A stretch of DNA of 64,000 nt from Echinostoma caproni (taxonomy: Eukaryota > Platyhelminthes > Trematoda > Plagiorchiida > Echinostomatidae). The DNA lies in contig UZAN01039671.1 in assembly GCA_900618425.1 (NCBI GenBank), positions 41,305 to 105,304 on the forward strand. Reading direction: 5' to 3'. Positions 45,001-58,700 of the stretch are shown here, piece after piece. A model generated the notes under the pieces. It saw only the letters and a program-made list of their open reading frames with translations. It was not told where the DNA came from and ran no database searches. Position 1 is the stretch's first letter. Every line of letters starts with the position of its first letter. The position numbers and the translations under genes are program-made.

Positions 45001-46662
45001 TTTTTCCGCAAACACCACAAAATTATGAACTCAGAATCGGTTTTACGCCGACACTCGGTCTTGTAGCTTAACTTCCATAGTTTTGTTGCATCGTTTCACA
45101 CCCTGGCCGCGTCGCTTCTAAGTCCGACTGAGTTTGCTGTGTACTTCACCGAACCCCGATTAGCAAAACCTTTTGGGTTGGAAATAAACTGAATCCAGCG
45201 CGCCCCATTCCAGGCTGACTGTTCTTTTTGAGCGATCCTGGGGCCTATAATCACCATACGGTTACATACATAACCTATCAGAGCCTTAGGTGGTTTGACA
45301 CTCTAAGTCCAGGGGCTTGGGTTGCCGGTTTCCGTCACTGAACAGCAGTTCCTCATCACTATGGGGTTCGCCCCGTCTGCTATTCATCAGACTTAGGTAT
45401 GTAATACAAAACTGCAGTACCTGCAGGTACTGAGTTCTAGTCTGGTCACAGTGATCCATATTTCCCATTTCTCTATTGCCCCTGACAGCCTTTTCTGGGC
45501 GGCAGCTCCCTGACTGAAACCTGATTGTACATTTACTTGTTCACCGCTATTGAAAATCATTATTATATTATGTTTGCTGATGTTCTGAGGCATAATAGTA
45601 TACATTTCAATCAGCGGAGTTGCGAGTTGCAACGATGTCGAGTAGATGCGTCAGCCAATATTCGATGGATTGTCATAAAACATTTTCGCCAATATATTTG
45701 ATGCAAGTAAAATTTTCTTATTTTGTTTGTAGCCACACCTCCGCCACTCAAAAGCTCGGGAATTCCGGAGAAAAGTATGTTTTTTTTCAAAACATTGTTC
45801 TATTTGCCGCTCGTTTCTATTCAACTTCAGATTACCATTGGGAAATTTTCTCAAAACAGTGCTGTGAAATTAACATGTAACGTGCGATAGGCACTCACCG
45901 GCTTCTTTTTCGAGGCATTTCACATCTTTGGAAGTATTTAGGCCTACAATTTGATAATAGACAGACAACAGACCCAGGTTCAGAGCAAGAATTCTTTCAC
46001 ATAGATAGTTTCTTTTCAGTTCAAAGGCCTCTCTTCCGCGGGAAATGAGTCAAAAGTTACAAAAAGAAGCGATCAATTGTGTACCAAGAACAGAATTCAG
46101 TTGAACTAGGTGGAACAACGATGTGTCACTTGATTTCTAAGTACAGTTTATCATTAGCCTTCAATCACAGAAATGTAACCAAGGCTGATCTATGTTGGTT
46201 CCCAGGTAACGGAGTCTTGATAGCTCGGAACTAAAGGAAAATTTCAGTTCAAATAAAAATGTGAATGTGGTCACTATAATTGGGATGCGTGTAGGCTTTG
46301 GGATTCACAACGTTCTGATAAAGTTATCGGAATTCCTTAACTGGGTTCATGTACAAATCAGACACGTAAAACACGGGGAATTGAGGTTGTTGTGTCTCAG
46401 GGTCAGTAGTTAGTTAAGTACACGGTAAATTAAGCAGTACGTTCATTGTAGGTTGCACACATAGCCGGCTCAAAGACCGATGAGCAAGCAAAAGCGGGCA
46501 ACACGCAGGCAGGAAGGCCAATAAATGGCTCAAGCGTCACACGACGTCCGCATGCTGACATTCAAACAGTCGACAAACCAATCAGCGAGGAAAGTTCAAA
46601 ACTAACACCTGATTGGCTATATCCGATCGATACTGCAGCAGAGTCAGTTCGCATGACGTGAA

Positions 46663-46708
<46 letters not shown>

Positions 46709-49700
46709 CTGATAGCATCTAGCCATCCCATTGATCAGCCAATCAATCCGACCACAGGCAAGCGGGACAAATTTACCAGTCACTAGTAGGCCACAACAGA
46801 GGGCAACAACTATCACATGATATCAGCTACCCTGATCAAGCAGCACAATGACATAATGTTATCACACTCCCGGGATTGGTATAACTGAAACACGAAATAA
46901 ACGGTCAATCCACAGTAGTTTATGTTGATGCTATTACGAATGGGAAAATCGATCGAAGCTCATGGCATGGCCCAAAATAAATTTGAATATCTGATAATTT
47001 TGAATAACCCATTTTTGCAAGCTTGTTGAGGGCCACGAACCTCGCTCGTCTCCGCACAAGCCTCTGGTGTTATGACTCTGGTGGTAACATTCACAAGCTG
47101 AAAATAAAAAGCAGCCTGATCAGCTGCCCGGTGACCGAGGGGGTAGAACGGTTGCGCTCCACAAATGAGGTCCTGGGTTCCATCCTGGGTTGGGCCACCG
47201 GATTCGCACCGCTGATAAGACACAACCAGGTCGAAACGGCTGTCCAGTGTGTCCTAGCTGTTCACTTCTCGTTTCGTTTGCTATATTCTAGATAAATTTC
47301 CCTTTCAAATTGAATCAAATACTTCATTAATCGTATGAAAGGTGAATAACTGATATGCTTTTTGCAAATCCCAAATCTATCTCCGGTTTCTATTTCGGTC
47401 ACGTAACTCATTGACTAAAAGCACAATTGATAATTTGCATGTTTCTTCCATTTCTCCCTTCAGTGGGGAAGCTGTGTAAGTCATCTGGAATATTTCAAGA
47501 TTGTTTTCAAAAATTTATAATCGGTTTTTCAAAATGTGCACGCAGGTGTCAGTACTTATCGGATATATTGAAATTACGGGCGCAGTTACACCTGGAATTC
47601 TGTTGCTATCAACTCTGCATCTCTGTTGAAGCTCAGTTTCCCTGAGAAAAGCATCTGTTTATTAGTGTTTCCTTGCTGTGTGTTGTCTTCAGTGATAGTC
47701 AGTCAGTCAGATTTCCTTGACAAAGATATCTTTCATGTTTTTATACCAATCCACGAGGTTACCATAACAAATTCTCCGAGATGCAACTTCGCTGGGAAAC
47801 GAATCGATTTGTCAGTGTTTCTGTAACTGAAACCTTGCTAACCGATGATATTCTTGACTCGGAATTGGGCCTATCAGAAATGTCACTGCTTAGACATAAT
47901 CGTCCTTTAGTGTGAACAGCTTGATATTCCCGAGGCAACTCTCGATTTGTTATGATTTTCACTAAGACTTCTTAATAACAATTCATGTATACTCGATGTC
48001 ATGTACCGACCACCGGTATCCTCAGACTCAGCCCACTAAATTCTATTGCAAACCATGACGAATGCTTTATCACTAATTTCTAACCATATTATCATAATGG
48101 GTGGTTTCAACTGTCCCAATTTTATAGAAATGAGAACTTCGCGCCAGCAACTCAATAGATAATTATCTCAGTTCACTGGCCCACACCCATCGTACAACCA
48201 TGTAACCCAACCCACCAGATTTGAAGCAGGTCACGTACCATCAACACTGGATTTAGTGCTGACTAACGATGAGCTTATGGTAGAATCTGTCAATCTCACG
48301 TCTCCACTAGGACGTAATGATCATGTCGTACTGAAGTTTAATTATAAAGGCTTCGACTCTACCGGAACAGAAGCACTTGTGTCATCCTAGACTACAAAAG
48401 TTGGATCGAGGAGTTTCTCTAACAACAAACCATCTAATTTCGTGTTTGTGATTCATTATATGAGCCCATTACCGTTTCCTCAAAGATCCATACTGGGTCC
48501 TCGTCTATTTTGCATTTATAACGACCTGCAGCATGTCCTCGGACATAATATACTACTATTTGCGGATAACACTAAGTTCTGCAGAACTACCACAAATCCA
48601 GCCGGTTATATAGCACTCGAACAAACAATTAGTGTAACCCACCGACGGTCAATCGTCAAGGGCATCGAGTTCAATGTTTCCAAGTGCACAAGACTCGGTT
48701 CGACTATGTTCTGTGGAACCAAACACTACAGCATGCCACCGATGAAAGGGATTTGGGATTTTTGTTACAGGAGGACGNCGGAGGATGTTTTACGAACTGT
48801 GTCAGAGCATCATCCATGGCTCTAAAGCAAGTTGAACTACTCAGAAAGCTTTCGGGTAGTTCGAAAAAGGACTTTTACCATGCATGCTATCGACTTTCGT
48901 TCGGTCACACACGGAGTACACCGTTCAAGTATGGAATCCATGGTTAACTAGCGACCAGAAGGCTCTTAAATGTCCTCAAACGTTGGCAACAAAATTGATA
49001 AAATGTCTGTGTAACAAGACATACTCTGAAAGACTGCAAATATTGGGCTTTACTCATCGCAACACCGCAGACTTCAAAGGACCTAATCTTGACATCACAT
49101 ACTGCATCAACCCAACCACCCTTGCCATACTATGCTGACTCTATCTCGAAATGATCACTTCAGGGAACATCCACNNNNNNNNNNNNNNNNNNNNNNNNNN
49201 NNNNNNNNNNNNNNNNNNNNNNNNNNNNNNNNNNNNNNNNNNNNNNNNNNNNNNNNNNNNNNNNNNNNNNNNNNNNNNNNNNNNNNNNNNNNNNNNNNNN
49301 NNNNNNNNNNNNNNNNNNNNNNNNNNNNNNNNNNNNNNNNNNNNNNNNNNNNNNNNNNNNNNNNNNNNNNNNNNNNNNNNNNNNNNNNNNNNNNNNNNNN
49401 NNNNNNNNNNNNNNNNNNNNNNNNNNNNNNNNNNNNNNNNNNNNNNNNNNNNNNNNNNNNNNNNNNNNNNNNNNNNNNNNNNNNNNNNNNNNNNNNNNNN
49501 NNNNNNNNNNNNNNNNNNNNNNNNNNNNNNNNNNNNNNNNNNNNNNNNNNNNNNNNNNNNNNNNNNNNNNNNNNNNNNNNNNNNNNNNNNNNNNNNNNNN
49601 NNNNNNNNNNNNNNNNNNNNNNNNNNNNNNNNNNNNNNNNNNNNNNNNNNNNNNNNNNNNNNNNNNNNNNNNNNNNNNNTCAGGGAACATCCACTAAAGT

Positions 49701-52700
49701 TAGAAACCCGGAACAGCCACCTTGATTGCCGGTATCACTCGTTTGCAGTCACAGCGTGCAGCCTGTGGAATTCTCTACCATCTGATATAATCTGTGCTCC
49801 TACAGTTGAACTATTTAAGTCGCAACTTGATAAAGCATTAGACTACTTAACATTTTGACATCCGTGAGTGATCATGCATAATAATAGTATTATTTTCTCT
49901 ATGTGAAGTTATGAAGCATATTCTGCAAAAATCACAAGCTTTAGGTTAGACTTTGAATTCTAATCTACCGAGCAATGCACAATGATTGGCCATTTTGTCT
50001 ATATAAATTGATCACCAAAACACAGAACGGGAACACAGATTCACGAGATAGTGAATGCAAATACATCTCAAGTGAACAAACCGTTCCAAATCCCTCTTTC
50101 TGCAGGCCCAGGATGCGTTGCTCTTGGTCAAGGTAAGGACTGTGCCTTTTAGCAATGAAATTCAATAAATGGAGGTGGCACACTCGGCTGGAACGGATTG
50201 CCCGTTTTTCGTTTATATCATAGTTACAAATATTTGTGATGATTTTCGCCATGTTTGCAGTTTTAACACGGGTGCTGTAACTATATAATAGACACTTCTG
50301 ATGTTTCTCTTTTCAAACACTATATTTGGAGAGTTATGTTGAACAATTACGGTTGACCAATATACCCTTCACCAGTCTGACAGGTGACCAAAACCGTTGT
50401 GCTTTTCTATTACATTTAATAATGATAACGAGCATCAATGCCCACTGACATTACATCAACGCAGGAGTTGACGCCACCAGGATGGAAAACTTTATAAGAG
50501 TAATATGTGTGTGCAGCGATTTGCATCATGATTGAGTGCCGACGTTTCGGTTGCCGTGCGTAATCTTTCTCAAGGTGAGGATCGATCGTTAAATTGCCTT
50601 GATAAAGTTTATCTACCGTAAACAAAACTTCGACTTATTTTCACCTGTACTGACATCGCTGTGTTTTAACAATGATAACTTATATACGACATATCAAATG
50701 GCGCATTGATTTTTCAATACAAACAAATAAGTTGTTCTGATCTGATACTACAAAAGATGGAGCTCTCACTGGATCTACATCCCACAAACCAACACGAACG
50801 GGACAGTTTCTGAACTCCGGAGGCTTCTGTCTAAATCAATATCACTGAGTGTTAATTGAAGGTTTTTTTTATCTAGGATTAAAATTGATTACGAAATGAT
50901 ATTCGGTTGACTGAGGAACATTGGATATCATGAGAAGTTTATTTCCCAGTAGAGAAATGTAACAGAAAAAAGAGACGAGAGATATGGCGTGTCACATTAC
51001 TGTTTAAAGTGATCAAAAATCGAATCGAACACGAGGTTGTTTCAAACAAACTCGCTCAAGAACTTACTGCTCCGCTTCGATATTCATTCTTCATGAAAAC
51101 AGATGAATGGATGTTGAACCGAACTTGATAAAGACGGACCCCAAGTTACCTCCTGGTACATTTACCTTTTTCAATATTTTCTGATTATACACCCTTGTGT
51201 GATCAACAGCAGACGGGATAAACTCTATAGTTATGAAAACCTGCTGTCCAATAATCGAAACCGGTAACCTAAGTACCAGGACTTGGACTGGAGAACCATG
51301 CACATGAGGCTCCAATAGATTTGGCGCATTATTTAACCGGGCGACAGTAGGTTTGTCGGTAGTAGGTATATCGGAATAGCTGAGAAGCGATAGTAAACCG
51401 GGGTCTCAGGACTGGCCTTGAGAAATTTTGCATTAAATGATTCAAACATGCCCTCCAGATGTATTTCCTGTCATCGTCTGAACTACAAAGCGTGCATCAA
51501 CNATCAACCAAAAGGAAACGTAGCACGTATTAAGCCAACAGAATACTGGACAGTTGTTACGATTTGCTGAGACCGTAGACATTTAACTTCACAAAACAAA
51601 TATCTGCAAACAACTACACTGTGTGGCTGGCTAGTCTTCCCTCGACGTGATTCCGCTCATTAAGCGCGTTCCCTCACCTCTTGCATGTACCCATCCGAGG
51701 TGTAACTAGTAACCTTTGGTCTGTACCCCCGTTTTGCCTGGTAGATCGGTTTTGATCATTAACTATTTAGACCATTCTTTCAATCACTTTAGCTGCAATC
51801 ACGTGAAACAATCTAGGATTTATCTATCAAGTTTTGATAGCTACAACGGTTTAAAGAACAACAACAGTCATAATAGAGTACATGGGATAGATTACGCTGG
51901 AAGCGGATTCTGGTCCTATTTGACAACCTCTATGTATTCACCACAAATGGTGGTTCCTATGCACTCTATACGTCTTTTTCTCAACCAGTGTAAACATGTC
52001 TTCACTAAGAATAAAATCCTTGTGCGATATGTGCTGGAAGCTCCTTGATTGGTGGCTTCTCCTTTCCTTAAAAATGTATCATTATATATTTAATAAAAGC
52101 GGTAAAAAGAAAACAACAGAAAAAAATAATCAATTGCTGCAAAACAATGTTTTGCCTTCCAATTTGTGTTCTATGATCTGAATTATATACTGAATGAAAA
52201 CTGCAGTGAGGTGCAGAGCATCTGTTTAAATTTGTGGCCTGCCTTCACAACTATTTGGTCATTATATCATAGTGCTTATGATGAGGTAATACAAAATATA
52301 ATTGGTATGAATTTTTTAATATTTATCCAAATAATAATACGAAAATATTATCTATGTTATATTGACCTATTTTCCTTTGATATTCAAGACACTATCACAA
52401 ACAATAAAATAGCTCGAATCATTGAACCCAAAGTATAATTTTAAATGTTTAGGCAGTGCAAGAAGACCCCTGAAGACAATCGGTGCTTTATGTTAGGAGT
52501 GTTCAAAGTCCAGTAGCCTCGGAGGGATTTGAACCCACGCACAAACGCCGCCTACGCCGTTGTACAGCACACAGCCTCATAACTCAGCTGGTAGAGCGTG
52601 CGTTGTACAAGAGAGTAGGCGCTATCAAGCGTGGGTTCAAACTCCTCCGAGACCACTGGACTTTTAAAAAACCCAAGTAAAACTTTACTCCACCTAAACA

Positions 52701-55700
52701 AGCATTTTCCCAATCGGTGCTTTATCAGCCAATACAATGTGGAAGTGTTATAAGCCTTCGTTTGACGGTAAAAAATGTTATGGCAACGTGATTGTTTGTT
52801 TTTTAATCGCTTCGTTCAGTAGAGAGAAATGATTAAATACCAACTTACTTTTTATCTATTCTTTCAAAAGTATATTCGCTTGTCAGTCACTTGAGAGGTG
52901 AGTGTATCAAGGTGTTTGAAGGGCACAATTTTCACACATCTAACTATAATGGTTTTTCATTGCAAGCATCCCTATTAAGAAACCGTTGTGATCCACGTCA
53001 GATTATTTGGGGAAGATGCCACGAGTGTCTACGAGTGACTACGAGTGTCTCAAATTGTAGATTAAATGTCAAAAGCTCCCGTTTCTTTTCAATCCTATTT
53101 TCGTTTATTTCTCGCCACGAGGTTTTCCGGCATATAGTGTTCATGGTTTTCCGCTGGGGTTATGGGAATTCACAGCATCATTCATCTGAATTCGGCGAGT
53201 GTGGTGGAAAATTAGAGATGATGTATTAGCAGATGAGATATATTAACAGATATGCAAAACAATCCTTCACTGTAGTGTAATCACGGTAGTGTAATCGATT
53301 ATCTAGGTACTTTCGGTACCTGTTGTATGTGTACTGTGAATAAACTGCTGCGATCTTCACTCAATGCCCCTGATATGGTCACGATGGCTCCATGCTCTTA
53401 GCTCAGGCATTTGGTCGTTTCCCCTCCGGTCCAAAGTGAAGTCGACCAATCCTGTGGGGCACGGCAGGAGGATGCTGAATGTGATTGTTGAAGAGGAATG
53501 CCGTAGCTCGGCTCAAACAATGTACTTATTAATTCGAATATAACGGGTGCGTGTGCATCATGGTACGACCATACTTCACCGCAGAAACAAAATTACCCCT
53601 GACCATTTAATTACGATTCAAGCCATTTACAGACATGTACACGTTGAAGTCTAACTGGGCAAATAATCTTGCACATCCACAAATGATGGCGGACCGATAC
53701 GAAACGCCCGTCCCCCGAGCTAAGTTTACCTGAGGAAAATCATACTACTAATGAGTGAAATAACTGTTTTCGCAAAAAAGACATCTATACCACAATATAT
53801 GATAATAATCTGTTATTATTATTGTACCTCTGAAAATAATATTATATGCAATAGTAATACAAAATACTTATTAATAATAAGGAATATAATAATAGTGAGA
53901 TAATAAAAATAATTAACCAAAAATTAGCAATGATAAAGTTGTAACTCACGTTACCCGTGCGAACCCACCCTATCAAAATGATAAATTTGTTTTCGTCCAA
54001 CTGTTCCCAAATAATATCTCTTCACTTTCTTCCCGGAGATGAGACCCATCTAACAGGATTTCAAGGTCACAACTTAAAACAAACTTAAACAAAGTTTCAG
54101 GTCGGAGCTGTTTGGTATCAGCCGGCCAACAGTTGTAAGGCGAAGTGACAAAGACAATGAACCATTGACCAAGTAGCGGTTGTATTCGTCGCACTGCATG
54201 ATTCAGTTCGAATTATGTGCAGGACCAAAAGGCCGGGAACACTGCAGACACCGTCTCACCCTTATCGATCTGTCCACATCAAACGTACGGTTTAAATTTC
54301 CACGACAAAGTCAATCTACATGTGTGTTTGATGCTCAAGTCCTATTGGTCAAGCATTTAACTAATTCATCTTTTTCATCAACTTTTCCTACAGTTGAAGC
54401 GAGATAGTTGAAAGAGAGTAAACGGTTATTTCATGATAAAATGATCACGTTAAGCAAGTGATATCAAATATCGATATCAGCATTCTATTGAAGGAAGATG
54501 AGCACATCAGTGCCCGCAGTTTGTTTTCGATCCAAGGTAGCAGAGCAATCATTGTGTGATGCACCCAGCTTTATGAGTTTCTCGCCGTCCGAAATGCGAT
54601 ATTTCAAACCACAATGGCAACATTACACCAATGTAATGGCCTAAGGTGACATTCAACCAAATCTATATATTGCCTAATGCATTTTCCAAGACGTCTCATT
54701 CACTTTGCATTTATCGTAATTCTCAAACAGCTATGGCAGCGTGTGGCGACATGAGTGAGTGTGAACTTTGATGCAATCCCGAAAACGTTTCAAGTAAATT
54801 AGTCATTGCCTAATGTGTGTTTCTATCATCATTCATTGAGAGGTAGAAAAACGTATAGCCAGAATTGATATCGCTGAAATGTTGATAATGAGTGAAGGGT
54901 AAGGCAGATGCACGGGATGCTGATGTATGTTTTTAATCATATTACATTTTCCGGAAACTAGATTTGAGAGCTTCTACTCACACTGTTGTGAGTAGTATCT
55001 TTGATATGCGCACAAAGAGTCGATCGATGGATTTTCACGACATCCGCTAGTGAAGTTGATAATGTACCTGGGCAAGTGACAAACATATTCTTCAGGTGAT
55101 GAACAAAGATGAAGACCCTTTAGGCAGTCATTAAAAAAAAATGATGCAGGTACGATGTTTTGTGCTGCTTAATCTTATTTACTGCACTTACAATAAACCA
55201 TTCTCCTCATTTCGTTATTCTCTTGAAGATCATGAACACTTTATTTCCTCAAACATAACCAATCATGCCATGTGGTACACACACACACGTGAATCAAACC
55301 TAGCTGATCAATTTGGTTTCTTAGAGATCATCATGGGCTGTGCGACCTGACGCATGGCTGTGGCGGCTGGTATGCGGACGTTTAGGACACGTGAATTGCT
55401 TCATCTTGGCATCAATCTCACTGAGTTGTTTAGGATGATTGTATACCCTTCAATATCACACAAAGTATTGTCCATCGGTTTCAGCCGCTGATTATTTATT
55501 ACAGCCAATTCGGTAAAAGTACGCCTACTTTCACGATCCAATAGAAGATAGACTCTCACAGTTGAGCAGAAGTGCACGCTCAAATTTACTACTTTTATGA
55601 TAAACTGTTCCAAGAAACCCACGATCCGCTTTTGAAGGATTATGCGGTACCTTTAGTTGCAATTGTAGTCACTATTTAATGAATGACCGATATCACCTAA

Positions 55701-58700
55701 TTACTTGTGGTGCATCTAGAGGAAAGTCTCATGAGAATTTGGGATAAAGTACCGGCCGTGTCATGAATATATATCGATATGTATAGATAAATTTATATAC
55801 ATATATATATATACGTATACATATATAGCATTGATTCTTCGATGAACTGGCTTGTAGCGAGCTATCCATCTAAAATTGCCCAATGTTGACAAAACATAAC
55901 CGGATACCCATGCCTGACGAGTGACAAAACCGTGAAACCAGTCGTGTGCTTCCTTGCTAATGTTATTCAACCATTCATATACTACTTATTATGAAGTATA
56001 TTCATGAGAGAAAATTTTGTAATTTTGTAAAAATCGTTCCTTCTCTTGGGATGGTTTCTTTTCCATAGATTTGGACGAGCATCGGGTCGGTAAGTAAAAC
56101 TTGTATCCTCACTGTTACTGAATATTGAAATTTGAATGTAATAATTTAGATTATCAAACTTGGATTAACCCATTCGATTGTTTAGAGGCACCAGGCACTC
56201 TTGAAGGTTTTCGGTGTGAGTTTCACTCCTTGGGAGTTTGTTAATTCCCCACGAGGCAATGTATTCGAATGCGATGGAATTGTTTGTGTGTAAGGCTTCG
56301 AAGTCCCGACCCGACTGACCGCGTTTCGAGTCCTGACAGGGACACAAAATGCACGCACTGCTGACGAGTCCCAACCAGGACGAAACAGCTGTCCAGTGCT
56401 CTTTGTTGGTTATTACAAACATCTCCATCGCATTTGAAAATAATAATTTTGAATAGCACTGAACGCTTTCAATTCGACTTTACAAGGACTGCTTTGTCAA
56501 ACAAAAGACCCATGAGAGTTATGCTGCGAATCGTTAGTAAGCATTGGATAAAACTGCAAGTACGAAGTAGAATTTGTAATCGGTAAGAAATATTTGAGGT
56601 CAAATAAATCTGCATGAAGTATGTGTATGAGTTGCGGGAGGCGTGTTTATGAACAAGTTCACGTGATCGGCATAAAAGTAGACTGTTCTCAAACTAAAGA
56701 ACCTCCACAGTCTATGTTTGAACCTTTGTCGGAGTAACGATAGAATTCCACGTTTGACCTCTTAGTAAAATATTCAATTAACCTTATAAAAGCGACAAAG
56801 TGTTTATGATTCACTGGATTTTATTGGCTGATCCCCGTGTCAGTGACTCTGTGATAATTATTGCAGAACAGACATATGAACAGCTTTTCCTCAGCCCCGG
56901 GGTTAACTATATGATGATTTCAAATTGTGTGCCGTATATACATTATCTCTGAAACCAAGCATGAGATGTGGGAGAAATGATCGAAACGTACCATATAGAA
57001 TAAGCACAGCATAACTGCAAAATATTTGAAAGACTCTACGGAATGGAATTGGGTGCTGAAGAAGCCTTATGTTATATACCAAACAACTTACGGATGAGAA
57101 TAATGTATTACACACTAGCAAGATTATCATTCAATATTTTTCCGGTCATGTTTTACCGACAGGGAAGTACACATAAACAAATACATGTCGTACAGAACGG
57201 AGACACATCCAGTTATTCAGTGAATGATTCGAAAGGTTCCCCCTAATTCACACGCACACCTCGGTGCAGCGAAAGGAATGTTGTCCAGAGCGTGGAATTG
57301 GATACATCGAGAACTATAGAGCTGGTACTTGGCAAAACAATTTTAGACGAACAAACGCGACAGGGCATTAATTTGGGTCTCAGATGACTGGGGATGTATT
57401 CAAAACAGGACTGGCAACCGGGCCAGGTTTTATAGTTGCATAGACACAGACAAATACATACAATAATGGTCGATACGTAACCAGTTCTGCAGTGGTGTCC
57501 AACACAATGCGGTAACATGAACAGGTGTCACATGACTGCTGACAAGATCACGTTGCAGAAAATGGACATGGCCAAATATCAGAAGGTCACGGGAGAATTC
57601 GGNGATGGGAATAAGAGATTTTGCAACTGATTACACAAAACCAAAAAACGATACAAACCGTCAGTACAAAAGCATTTTCAAATGATGTAATCCTGTCAAT
57701 GTGATTACTGGTTATATTGCACCACATTTTTCCCTTTTAGACATACATGCACTACAAATGAACCGTGAGTTTATTTCATATCTAACAGTGCAATGGTTTT
57801 TCAACAGAACCTAGAAGTGATCTTTTCTTTTCTTTTTATACAATTTTTATACATTTTATTGAAACGCAATGATGCGAACTTTAGGAATTAGGGGGGCCGT
57901 GGGGGTTTATCAAAGGGCTGCCGTGCAACATACATTGAAGTAAGTCAGATGGAAGCGGTGAGATTCGAACCCACGTCTTCCAGAGTGATAATTTAGTGAT
58001 GATACCACCGGGTCACCACTGCCGGTCCGGATAAGTATGCACACCCTGCGCATATCTATTTCTGTAAATCACGATCCAAGACTAGTTGTTTTTCACGGTC
58101 AACTCGGTAAGCTGAACAAAATGTGTGCTTGTCTGCGGATAATTGAGATCGCAAATTGTATAAATATCCTTCGCGTATGCATAGTTCACGTGGGCAAACG
58201 AAAATTAAACACTGGTTCCATGATGGTCACGTTATAAACAGTTCATAGCAGAAGGAGAAACCGTTGATCCACAACAGTAGGTCAACCACAGGCGAAGTAA
58301 ACACACACACACACACAAACTTGATTGGATGTTTTTTTCCTTTGATTCCTCCAACTCACACTGTGACAGGAAGACTGTCTCAGCAACCACAACGGTTTGA
58401 ATCTGTTTTCTCCGGTGTGATTGTAGCCCCGTTGAGAAATTAAAAGATAAGATCTTCATAGGAAATTTAGCAGCATTTGTATGTATTGTTGCCAGAACAA
58501 CCCTTAGATTACTATCCATTCACTATTAGGATCAAGCGTTTCACTCTGGGAGGTCCACAGAACGGTTGTTTATCAGTGACAATCCAACATACAGATCGCA
58601 TCCATTGTGCTGAGTATCGATTCAACAAATTATTCAAACCAACGGAATGTGAATCTGACCAGTAACGATGGTTGTTATTCAAAACAGTTAGTCAAATTAA

